15,258 bases of DNA, from the NCBI GenBank assembly GCA_029077775.1, contig JAQNCU010000028.1:1-15258 (forward strand), written 5' to 3'. The notes beneath the pieces are model-generated. The model worked only from the letters and a program-made list of their open reading frames with translations, was not told where the DNA came from and made no database searches. Shown here piece after piece: positions 1 through 5,799 of the stretch (position 1 is the first letter of the stretch; each line of letters opens with the position of its first letter). Origin of the DNA: Acidocella sp. (GTDB lineage: Bacteria > Pseudomonadota > Alphaproteobacteria > Acetobacterales > Acetobacteraceae). The position numbers and the translations under genes are program-made.

Positions 1-279
1 GATGTCCATTTCCCGCGCCCGGGCGAGCCCGGCGGGCGTGGGGGCGAGGCTCTGGGCCGGGCAGATGAAGGCGAATAATTCCAACAGGTCGATCACCGGG
101 ACCGCCGGATCGCCCAGCCTGCGCAATGTGGCCGGGCCGTGGACCACCAGCGGAATGATATGCCCCAATGCCTGCGCGAGGGCGCCGGGCGCGATGTTCA
201 GGACCTCGCCATCGGCGCTTAACAGCGTGGCGTGGCCATGGCCGGCGATCAAGGCGGGCGACTCCGGCATGAATGGCAT
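1..279 (-). CDS. DinG-like ATP-dependent DNA helicase, N-terminal fragment (runs off the window)
   Basis: The first 93 codons of a minus-strand gene are visible, starting at ATG 279 (a second ATG lies at 270) and open to the window edge. The translation begins MPFMPESPALIAGHGHATLL and later contains DLLELFAFICPAQ followed by APTPAGLA. This pattern is familiar from the N terminus of alphaproteobacterial DinG-like superfamily 2 helicases, which precedes the ATPase domain. No Walker or DEAH motif lies inside the fragment, so the helicase call rests on N-terminal resemblance only. If correct, the protein unwinds DNA in repair or in resolving replication obstacles. It is divergent from lysK with about 51 bp between the two starts, so both promoters must sit in that short gap or overlap the genes. 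The plus-strand reading frame over the same bases shows no family features and is taken as a shadow. Confidence 0.6.
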   Translation of the reverse strand, partial: MPFMPESPALIAGHGHATLLSADGEVLNIAPGALAQALGHIIPLVVHGPATLRRLGDPAVPVIDLLELFAFICPAQSLAPTPAGLARAREMDI

Positions 280-330
280 GATCCAACCCGTATAGACGGG
301 CTGGGAATTTGACCATAGATCAGACGGATC

Positions 331-1917
331 ATGACTGAACAAACACAGATACAGACGCAGCAAAGCTGGCCATTTCGTGAAGCCGAACGCATCGCCGCGC
401 GGTTGCAGGCGAAAGGCAAGTCCGAAGCGTTGTTCGAGACCGGGTACGGGCCGTCCGGCCTGCCGCATATCGGCACGTTCTCAGAGGTTGCGCGCACGAG
501 CTGGGTGCGCCGGGCGTTTGGCGAGCTGACCGGCCTGCCATCCCGGTTGCTGGCCTTTTCCGATGACATGGATGGCCTGCGCAAAGTACCGGATAATGTG
601 CCCAACCGGGAGATGTTGCGTGCGTTCATCGGGCGGCCATTGACCAAGGTGCCCGACCCGTTCGGCACGCATGAGAGTTTCGGCGCGCATAACAACGCCC
701 GGCTGCGCGCGTTTTTAGATTCTTTCGGGTTTAGTTATGAATTTGCCTCGTCCAGCGATTATTACTCAAGCGGCCGGTTCGACGATGCGCTGCTGCATGT
801 GCTGGCGCGGCATAAGGAGATCGTTGACATCATCCGCCCGACTTTGGGGCCGGAGCGCCGGGCGACCTATTCACCCATTTTGCCCATCCACCCGCGCAGT
901 GGCATTGTGATGCAGGTACCGATTGAGCGCGTGGACGTGGAGCAAGGCAGTGTGACCTGGACCGACCCGGAGACCGGCACAAGGTACGAGACGGCGGTGA
1001 CAGGGGGGGCGGCCAAGCTGCAATGGAAAGCCGATTGGGCGATGCGCTGGTACGCGCTGGATGTCGATTATGAGATGTCCGGCAAGGATCTGATCGATTC
1101 GGTGAAGTTGTCCTCGGCGATTGTGCGGGCTTTGGGCGCGGAGCCGCCGGTTTGCCTGACCTATGAGTTGTTTCTCGATGATCAGGGCCAGAAAATCTCC
1201 AAGAGCAAGGGCAATGGTCTGTCTGTGGAGCAATGGCTGGATTATGCCCCGCCCGAGAGCCTTGCGCAGTTCATGTATCATGCCCCGCAACGCGCCAAGC
1301 GGCTGTTTTTTGATGTGATCCCGCGCGCCGCCGATGATTACATCAACAATGTGGCCGCCCTTCGGGATGCCGAAGACCCGCGCGCCAACCCGGCCTGGCA
1401 TATCCACACCGATGGCGTGCCACAGGTCGCGGGCTCGCCGATTGGTTTTGGGATGTTGCTCAATCTCGCGTCAGTTATCAACGCCGACAGCCCGGAGATG
1501 TTGTGGGGGTTCATTCGCGCCTATATCCCAAGCGCCTCGCCTGAAACCTCGCCGCTGCTGGCCCGGCTGGTGAACTATGCCATTGCCTATAACCGCGATT
1601 TTGTCGCCCCCGCAAAGCGGTACCGCGCCCCCACCGCGCTGGAACAAGCGGCGCTGGGGGATTTGGCGACGCGGCTGGGCCAACCGCTGGGTGATATACC
1701 GGGCGAGACCGAGGCTGAGCGGTTACAGAACCTGGTTTATGCGGTGGGCAAAGAGCATAAATTCACGCCGTTGAAGGCGTGGTTCGATTGCCTGTATCAA
1801 GTGCTGTTGGGGCAGAATGAGGGGCCCAGATTTGGCGGGTTTATCGCCCTTTATGGTGTGGCGCGGACCATCGCGTTGATCCAGACGGCATTATCGCGCC
1901 GCCAGGACGCCGCGTAG
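331..1917 (+). CDS. lysK: Lysyl-tRNA synthetase, class I
   Basis: A 528-residue class I LysRS, the archaeal-type enzyme that replaces class II LysS in many alphaproteobacteria. It charges tRNA-Lys with lysine in the cytosol using ATP. Signature 1 (HIGH-like) is PHIGTF at residues 45-50. Signature 2 (KMSKS-like) is KISKS at residues 288-292, followed by KGNGLS. The N-terminal stretch FETGYGPSGLPHIGT is typical of class I LysRS, and the length matches the family (about 520-550). The ATG at 331 is the first in frame and gives the expected N terminus. The ribosome-binding site is weak (a GGA a few bases upstream). No second, class II LysRS is in the window. Only 20 bp separate its stop from the following membrane-protein gene, which suggests co-transcription. 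Confidence in function is high. Confidence 0.97.
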   Translation: MTEQTQIQTQQSWPFREAERIAARLQAKGKSEALFETGYGPSGLPHIGTFSEVARTSWVRRAFGELTGLPSRLLAFSDDMDGLRKVPDNVPNREMLRAFIGRPLTKVPDPFGTHESFGAHNNARLRAFLDSFGFSYEFASSSDYYSSGRFDDALLHVLARHKEIVDIIRPTLGPERRATYSPILPIHPRSGIVMQVPIERVDVEQGSVTWTDPETGTRYETAVTGGAAKLQWKADWAMRWYALDVDYEMSGKDLIDSVKLSSAIVRALGAEPPVCLTYELFLDDQGQKISKSKGNGLSVEQWLDYAPPESLAQFMYHAPQRAKRLFFDVIPRAADDYINNVAALRDAEDPRANPAWHIHTDGVPQVAGSPIGFGMLLNLASVINADSPEMLWGFIRAYIPSASPETSPLLARLVNYAIAYNRDFVAPAKRYRAPTALEQAALGDLATRLGQPLGDIPGETEAERLQNLVYAVGKEHKFTPLKAWFDCLYQVLLGQNEGPRFGGFIALYGVARTIALIQTALSRRQDAA

Positions 1918-1937
1918 CGCGGAGCCCGAAGCGCCCC

Positions 1938-2906
1938 ATGAAGCGCCGTGTTTTAAGGTTTTTGCCGCCGGTCCTTGGTGTCATCGTGTTGGGTGGCATC
2001 GTGATCGGGCTGCATGGGGCGCTGCGCCGCGTCAGCCTGGGCGATGTATTGCGGGCCTTTGCCGCCACGCCGCAACACGAGGTGTTCCACGCCCTGATGC
2101 TGCTCGGCTTGTCGGTGTTCATTATGGCGATCTACGACATTCCCGGGGTGTTGTTTGCCCGCAAGCTGATCAGCTTTCCGAAATTGGGGTTGGCTCGCAT
2201 CGCGCTCGCCTCATCCTCGGCCTATGCGTTGAGCCATGTGCTGGGTGCCCCGGCGATTTCAGCGGCGGCGATAAGGCTGCGGCTTTATGCGCAATGGGTT
2301 GTGCCCTCGGCGGGCATCGCCCGGATTATCGCGCTGTCGGGCAGCATGTTCTCCCTGGGGATGCTCACGCTGCTGGGGTTTATCCTGTTGCGGCACCCCA
2401 CAGACCTGCCGCTATTCGGGCAGGCTGTGGCACCTTTGGTACTGCGGGCCGCCGGCTTTGTGTTGGTCATGCTGGTGGGATTGTATGTTTTTGTCGCCCA
2501 GCGCCGGCCAAAATTGACGATATTCGGGCGTGACGTCGCCCTGCCGGGACAGGCCATCGCGTTGTTTCAGGTTATTCTGTCATGCGCGGATAACGCCACA
2601 GCCTGCGCGATCCTGTATGTCGTGCTGCCCGATACGCCCGGCCTGACCTATTTTCATCTGCTCGGGATCTATATCGCGGCCTTCGCGGGCGGGCTGTCAT
2701 CTGGTCTGCCGGGCGGTGTTGGCGTGTTCGACTCGGTGTTGCTGCTGGGGCTGGCCGATGCCATGCCGCCCGTGACGGCTTTGGGCGCGATCTTGTTGTT
2801 CCGCGTGGTTTATTTCATTGCCCCCGCCTGTATCGCCGCCCTCTGTTATACTGGCCATGAGGTTTGGATTACCGCCAAGGGCCAGGATAAAGGTGCGGGA
2901 GATTGA
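1938..2906 (+). CDS. Integral membrane protein of the LPG-synthase/flippase TM family (MprF N-terminal-like, UPF0104)
   Basis: A 322-residue, very hydrophobic protein with about eight predicted membrane spans (roughly residues 12-28, 50-68, 88-108, 128-151, 165-187, 205-231, 240-256 and 264-302). Residues 90-120 (SAYALSHVLGAPAISAAAIRLRLY) resemble the MprF/YbhN signature in which serine- and glycine-rich residues precede an Ile-Arg-x-Arg-x-Tyr segment. SGLPGGVGVFDS at 255-266 is the conserved PGG-x-G-x-F loop of this family. The soluble C-terminal aminoacyl-transferase domain of full MprF is absent, so this protein cannot itself make lysyl-phosphatidylglycerol. By family it would be a lipid translocase or an uncharacterised membrane protein. 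It follows lysK by 20 bp, with a GGAG at 1921-1924 that is rather far from the ATG. Substrate unknown. Confidence 0.85.
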   Translation: MKRRVLRFLPPVLGVIVLGGIVIGLHGALRRVSLGDVLRAFAATPQHEVFHALMLLGLSVFIMAIYDIPGVLFARKLISFPKLGLARIALASSSAYALSHVLGAPAISAAAIRLRLYAQWVVPSAGIARIIALSGSMFSLGMLTLLGFILLRHPTDLPLFGQAVAPLVLRAAGFVLVMLVGLYVFVAQRRPKLTIFGRDVALPGQAIALFQVILSCADNATACAILYVVLPDTPGLTYFHLLGIYIAAFAGGLSSGLPGGVGVFDSVLLLGLADAMPPVTALGAILLFRVVYFIAPACIAALCYTGHEVWITAKGQDKGAGD

Positions 2907-3032
2907 CCGGGTGGCCGATATGACATGCCCGGCCGCAGACGTGATCACAAAAAAGTTAACTCAGAATCCTGAAAAGTCGTTAATATCATAGTTAGTATAC
3001 TTAAGAATTTTATAATTCGGGGGCTTTCGCAG
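2907..3032 (+). other. AT-rich intergenic region upstream of the pilin gene
   Basis: This gap of 126 bp separates the membrane-protein gene from the pilin gene. The first part has GC composition like its neighbours, with CCGGG and CCCGG arms 16 bp apart but no T tract. From about 2948 it becomes strikingly AT-rich. It most likely holds the pilin promoter; no coding sequence is supported in it. Confidence 0.6.
2996..3016 (+). promoter_or_regulatory. Possible -10 elements for the pilin gene
   Basis: Two good -10 hexamers lie in the AT-rich block: TATACT at 2996-3001 and a perfect TATAAT at 3011-3016. Neither has a convincing -35 hexamer at 16-18 bp. TATAAT would place the start of transcription near 3023, so close to the ATG at 3033 that the GGGGG Shine-Dalgarno-like run (3019-3023) would be lost. 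The TATACT site is therefore the more workable of the two. Low confidence. Confidence 0.3.
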
Positions 3033-3254
3033 ATGCAAACGCTTCGCAAAATTAATTTATGTCTGTCCATGCCTTTACCGGCACTGGGGTGGCTGGCGGC
3101 AAGTCTCAGCCGCCTGCGTGAGAGCCGGCGGGCGGTGACATCGATTGAATATGTAATCATCGCGTCCTTGATCGCGCTGGTTATTGTCGGTTCGGTGACG
3201 GCGGTAGGCTCTAAGCTCCCTGCCAGCTTCAATTCGGTTGCCAGCGAGTTATAG
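3033..3254 (+). CDS. Flp/Fap-family type IVb pilin (class III signal peptide)
   Basis: A 73-residue protein whose C-terminal half, VTSIEYVIIASLIALVIVGS (residues 35-54) and the following TAVGSKLPASFNSVA, is a clear Flp pilin: the E-Y pair at 39-40 (positions +5 and +6 of the mature protein), one hydrophobic helix and a short polar tail. A prepilin peptidase would cut after residue 34, leaving a 39-residue mature pilin that polymerises in the Tad (Flp) system used for surface attachment. Residue -1 is Ala rather than the usual Gly. The leader is long (34 residues from ATG 3033, 22 from the in-frame ATG at 3069) and has a hydrophobic patch; most Flp leaders are about 10-20 residues. The start at 3033 has a GGGGG run 9 bp upstream. 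No tad, cpa or prepilin peptidase gene is in the window, so this is an orphan pilin locus. Confidence 0.85.
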   Translation: MQTLRKINLCLSMPLPALGWLAASLSRLRESRRAVTSIEYVIIASLIALVIVGSVTAVGSKLPASFNSVASEL

Positions 3255-3307
3255 GGCATTTCAGCCTTCACCTTGCCCGCCGGGCCAAACTGGCATATTC
3301 AGTATTT

Positions 3308-3367
3308 GTGGTCATAAGTTTTATCCATTTCGGGCTTCTCCTTCGACTTACCCGCCCCTGGGCGTAA
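3308..3367 (+). CDS. Candidate leucine-rich leader peptide upstream of leuA (leuL-like)
   Basis: A short frame starting with GTG at 3308 and ending at TAA 3365-3367 encodes 19 residues, VVISFIHFGLLLRLTRPWA (first residue would be fMet). Four of five consecutive codons (CTT CTC CTT CGA CTT, 3335-3349) are leucine codons, just before the stop and about 105 bp upstream of leuA. This is the design of amino-acid leader peptides, where ribosome stalling at scarce Leu-tRNA changes the fold of the downstream RNA. There is no Shine-Dalgarno sequence. A weak promoter (TTGCCC 3273-3278, 17-bp spacer, TATTCA 3296-3301) would start transcription at the GTG, making it leaderless. Leaderless leader peptides are known in alphaproteobacteria (trpL of Sinorhizobium meliloti). 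The weak points are the GTG start, the poor promoter and the lack of a terminator. Confidence 0.42.
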   Translation: MVISFIHFGLLLRLTRPWA

Positions 3368-3393
3368 AGCCGCGCGTTTGTCTGCACGCAGCC

Positions 3394-3468
3394 GGTTCCG
3401 TTCAGGGGAGCGCCCCAACCAGACAATTATCAACCTGATCGTCACCAGCTTGACAACATAGCGGAACC
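3394..3468 (+). promoter_or_regulatory. Possible ribosome-binding-site sequestering helix for leuA
   Basis: GGTTCCGTT at 3394-3402 is complementary to AGCGGAACC at 3460-3468 (nine pairs, one G-U). The second arm lies 4-12 bases upstream of the leuA ATG at 3473 and includes the only GGA-like Shine-Dalgarno candidate. Between the arms, GGGG-AGCG-CCCC (3405-3416) can form a small hairpin. An alternative pairing, CCCCTG at 3355-3360 (inside the leader peptide frame) with CAGGGG at 3403-3408, excludes that hairpin. The arrangement suggests translational control of leuA coupled to the leader peptide. An anti-sequester for the first arm was not found by eye. Confidence 0.35.
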
Positions 3469-3472
3469 CGCC

Positions 3473-5047
3473 ATGACCATTACGCATCCCAATTTTGGCG
3501 CCATCGACGACAAGCGCGTTATCATCTTCGACACCACCTTGCGCGACGGCGAGCAATCGCCCGGGTTCTCGATGAACCTTGATGAGAAATTACGCATGGC
3601 CGAAACCCTCGCCGAGCTGGGCGTGGATGTTCTGGAGGCGGGGTTCCCGATTGCCAGTACCGGCGATTATGAAAGCGTGCGGGCGATTGCCGAGGGCATT
3701 AAAGGCCCGGTGATATGCGGGCTTGCGCGGTCCGGCCGCGAGGATATTCTGCGCGCGGCGGAGGCGATCCGCCCGGCGGCGCGGCGGCGTATCCATACAT
3801 TTATCTCCACCAGCCCACTGCACATGAAATACAAATTACGCATGGAGCCCGAGGCGGTTCTGGAGGCGGTGACGGCCTCCGTAAGGCTGGCGCGCCAGCA
3901 CACCGATGATGTGGAATGGTCAGCCGAAGATGGCAGCCGCACAGAGATGGAATTCCTCATCCGTTGCGTGGAGGCGGCAATCAAAGCCGGTGCCACCACC
4001 ATCAACATTCCCGATACGGTGGGTTATGCGGTGCCTGAGGATATGGCGCGCATTTTCACCACGGTGATGAACCGAGTTGACGGGGCCGACCGCGTTATCC
4101 TTTCCACCCATTGCCATAACGACCTCGGCCTTGCGGTGGCCAACACACTGGCGGCGGTGCGCGCCGGGGCCAGGCAGATTGAATGCACGATCAATGGCAT
4201 TGGCGAGCGGGCGGGCAATGCGGCGCTGGAGGAGGTTGTGATGGCGATACGCACCCGCCCTGACGCCGCACCGTATACGCATAATATCGAGACGACCCGC
4301 ATCCTGCGCACCTCGAAATTATTGGCGACCATTACGGGGTTCGATGTGCAGCCCAACAAGGCGATTGTCGGGCGCAATGCCTTCGCGCATGAATCGGGTA
4401 TTCACCAGGATGGCGTGCTTAAAAACGCCGCGACCTATGAGATCATGACCCCTGAATCGGTCGGTTGGCAGAAAACATCGCTGGTGATGGGCAAACATTC
4501 CGGGCGCGCGGCGTTCCGCGATAAGCTGAAATCCTTGGGCTATGGGGAGCTTGGCGATAACGCGCTGCAGATCGCGTTTCAACGCTTCAAAGACCTCGCC
4601 GACCGCAAAAAAATCGTCTACGACGATGATATCGTGGCGTTGGTCGATGACGAGGTGATGCGCGACCACCAGCGGATCAAATTCGTGGATCTGGAGCTTT
4701 GGGCAGGCTCAAAAGCCAAGCCCAGGGCGCTGCTGGAGCTCGAGATCGACGGCGCGGCGCATAAATTCGAGGCGCTGGGCGATGGCCCGATCGATGCGAC
4801 GTTCAATGCCATCCATGGCATATTCCCGCATACCGCGACGCTGCGGCTGTTTTCCGTCGGCGCGGTGACCGAGGGGACCGATGCGCAGGCCCGCTGCACA
4901 GTGCGGCTGGAGGAGGATGGCAAACTGGTCGATGGCCAGGGCGCCGATACCGACACGATTGTTGCCGCCGCGCGGGCCTATATCCATGCACTGAACAAGC
5001 TCATCACCAAACGCGCGCGCACTGAGCCTGCGGCGCTTTCGGCTTAG
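3473..5047 (+). CDS. leuA: 2-isopropylmalate synthase
   Basis: A 524-residue LeuA, the first committed enzyme of leucine synthesis, which condenses acetyl-CoA with 2-oxoisovalerate in the cytosol. The DRE-TIM (HMGL-like) barrel starts with FDTTLRDGEQSPG (residues 19-31), whose D20 and R24 are the metal and catalytic positions. The metal-binding HCH at 213-215 (STHCHNDLGLAVAN) and NGIGERAGN at 241-249 are intact. The C-terminal part (about 395-510) is the LeuA dimer/allosteric domain, so leucine feedback inhibition is expected. The length is standard for the bacterial LeuA of about 510-525 residues. ATG 3473 gives the expected start; the ribosome-binding site is weak and may be occluded by leader RNA. 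Its TAG stop (5045-5047) overlaps the TAA stop of convergent cysQ. Confidence 0.97.
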   Translation: MTITHPNFGAIDDKRVIIFDTTLRDGEQSPGFSMNLDEKLRMAETLAELGVDVLEAGFPIASTGDYESVRAIAEGIKGPVICGLARSGREDILRAAEAIRPAARRRIHTFISTSPLHMKYKLRMEPEAVLEAVTASVRLARQHTDDVEWSAEDGSRTEMEFLIRCVEAAIKAGATTINIPDTVGYAVPEDMARIFTTVMNRVDGADRVILSTHCHNDLGLAVANTLAAVRAGARQIECTINGIGERAGNAALEEVVMAIRTRPDAAPYTHNIETTRILRTSKLLATITGFDVQPNKAIVGRNAFAHESGIHQDGVLKNAATYEIMTPESVGWQKTSLVMGKHSGRAAFRDKLKSLGYGELGDNALQIAFQRFKDLADRKKIVYDDDIVALVDDEVMRDHQRIKFVDLELWAGSKAKPRALLELEIDGAAHKFEALGDGPIDATFNAIHGIFPHTATLRLFSVGAVTEGTDAQARCTVRLEEDGKLVDGQGADTDTIVAAARAYIHALNKLITKRARTEPAALSA

Positions 5048-5799
5048 CCTGTGGCGGTTTCGCGCTCGGCCACGATGGCGAGGATACGCGCGGCGTGCGC
5101 GGGGTGGCAGATGAGCAGGTCCGGCAGATAGGGGTTGGCGCGGTTATAGACCAAAGCCGAGCCGTCGATGCGCGAGGTGTGCAGCCCGGCGGCCTGTGCG
5201 ATGGCGACGGGGGCGCAGCTATCCCATTCGAATTGTCCGCCGGTGTGCAAATAGATATCGGCCTCGCCACGCAAAATGGCGCAGGTTTTGGCACCGGCGG
5301 AGCCCATGGGCAGCAATTCTGCGCCCATGGCGCTGGCAACCTTCATGGCCTCAGCGGCGGGGCGGGTGCGGCTTATGAGCATTTTGAGCGGTGAATTGGC
5401 GGGGGCGCCCATGGTTTTTGTGGCGCTGGTGTAAACTTCCCCCCTGCCCGGCAACGCGACCGCACCGAGGGCGGGGATGCCATCAATGGCGAGTGCGATA
5501 TGCACGGCCCAATCGGTACGGCATTCGCCATATTCGCGGGTGCCATCCAGAGGGTCGATGATCCAGACGCGGCGTGCTGCCAGCCTTGCCGCATTATCCT
5601 GTTCCTCCTCGGATAATATGGCGTCATCCGGGCGCTGGGCGCGCAGGGCCTCGATGATGAAGGCATTGGCCACGCGGTCCCCCGCCTGGCCGAGTGCCTG
5701 GCCCGTGAATAATTGGCTGGATTGCAGGCTGAGCAACAAATCCCCCGCGAGGCGGGCGATGTGACCCGCCAGCTCGGCGTCGCTCATGGGTTTTATCAC
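5044..5799 (-). CDS. cysQ: 3'(2'),5'-bisphosphate nucleotidase
   Basis: A 251-residue inositol-monophosphatase-superfamily protein of the CysQ type. It hydrolyses 3'-phosphoadenosine 5'-phosphate (PAP) to AMP, clearing the by-product of PAPS use. Metal-binding motifs are in order: SEEE at 63-66, DPLDGT at 82-87, and WDS at 192-194 followed by the APVAIAQAAG segment. Third gene of cysD-cysNC-cysQ: the GTG start at 5799 overlaps the cysNC stop (GTGA, 5796-5799), implying translational coupling. The ATG at 5787 would give MSDAELAGHI, a more usual family start, and is an equally good choice; neither has a strong Shine-Dalgarno sequence. The stop overlaps that of leuA, so there is no space for a terminator between the two convergent genes. 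The genomic context strongly supports PAP(S) rather than inositol phosphate as substrate. Confidence 0.92.
   Translation of the reverse strand: MIKPMSDAELAGHIARLAGDLLLSLQSSQLFTGQALGQAGDRVANAFIIEALRAQRPDDAILSEEEQDNAARLAARRVWIIDPLDGTREYGECRTDWAVHIALAIDGIPALGAVALPGRGEVYTSATKTMGAPANSPLKMLISRTRPAAEAMKVASAMGAELLPMGSAGAKTCAILRGEADIYLHTGGQFEWDSCAPVAIAQAAGLHTSRIDGSALVYNRANPYLPDLLICHPAHAARILAIVAERETATG

Larger units (their letters stand above)
3255..3472 (+). other. Leader region between the pilin gene and leuA
   Basis: A 218-bp gap without a standard gene. It contains the candidate leucine-rich leader peptide (3308-3367) and complementary segments downstream of it that end over the leuA ribosome-binding region. 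No run of four or more T follows any stem in 3368-3472, so a classical Rho-independent attenuator is not evident. Just past the pilin stop, GCCC-GCC-GGGC (3275-3285) is a weak 4-bp hairpin and not a convincing pilin terminator. Confidence 0.6.

Noticed and set aside
2..295. Plus-strand 97-codon frame at the left edge
   Set aside because: It is antisense to the DinG-like fragment, which has recognisable family sequence; the plus-strand translation has none.
2908..2935. CCGGG/CCCGG arms after the membrane-protein gene as a terminator
   Set aside because: The loop is 16 bases, the stem five pairs, and no T tract follows.
3378..3461. An Ile/Leu/Val-rich frame (ending IINLIVTSLTT then TAG) just before leuA, possible second branched-chain leader peptide
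   Set aside because: It has only a TTG start without a ribosome-binding site, its branched-chain codons are not clustered, and it runs through the segments needed for the leader helix.
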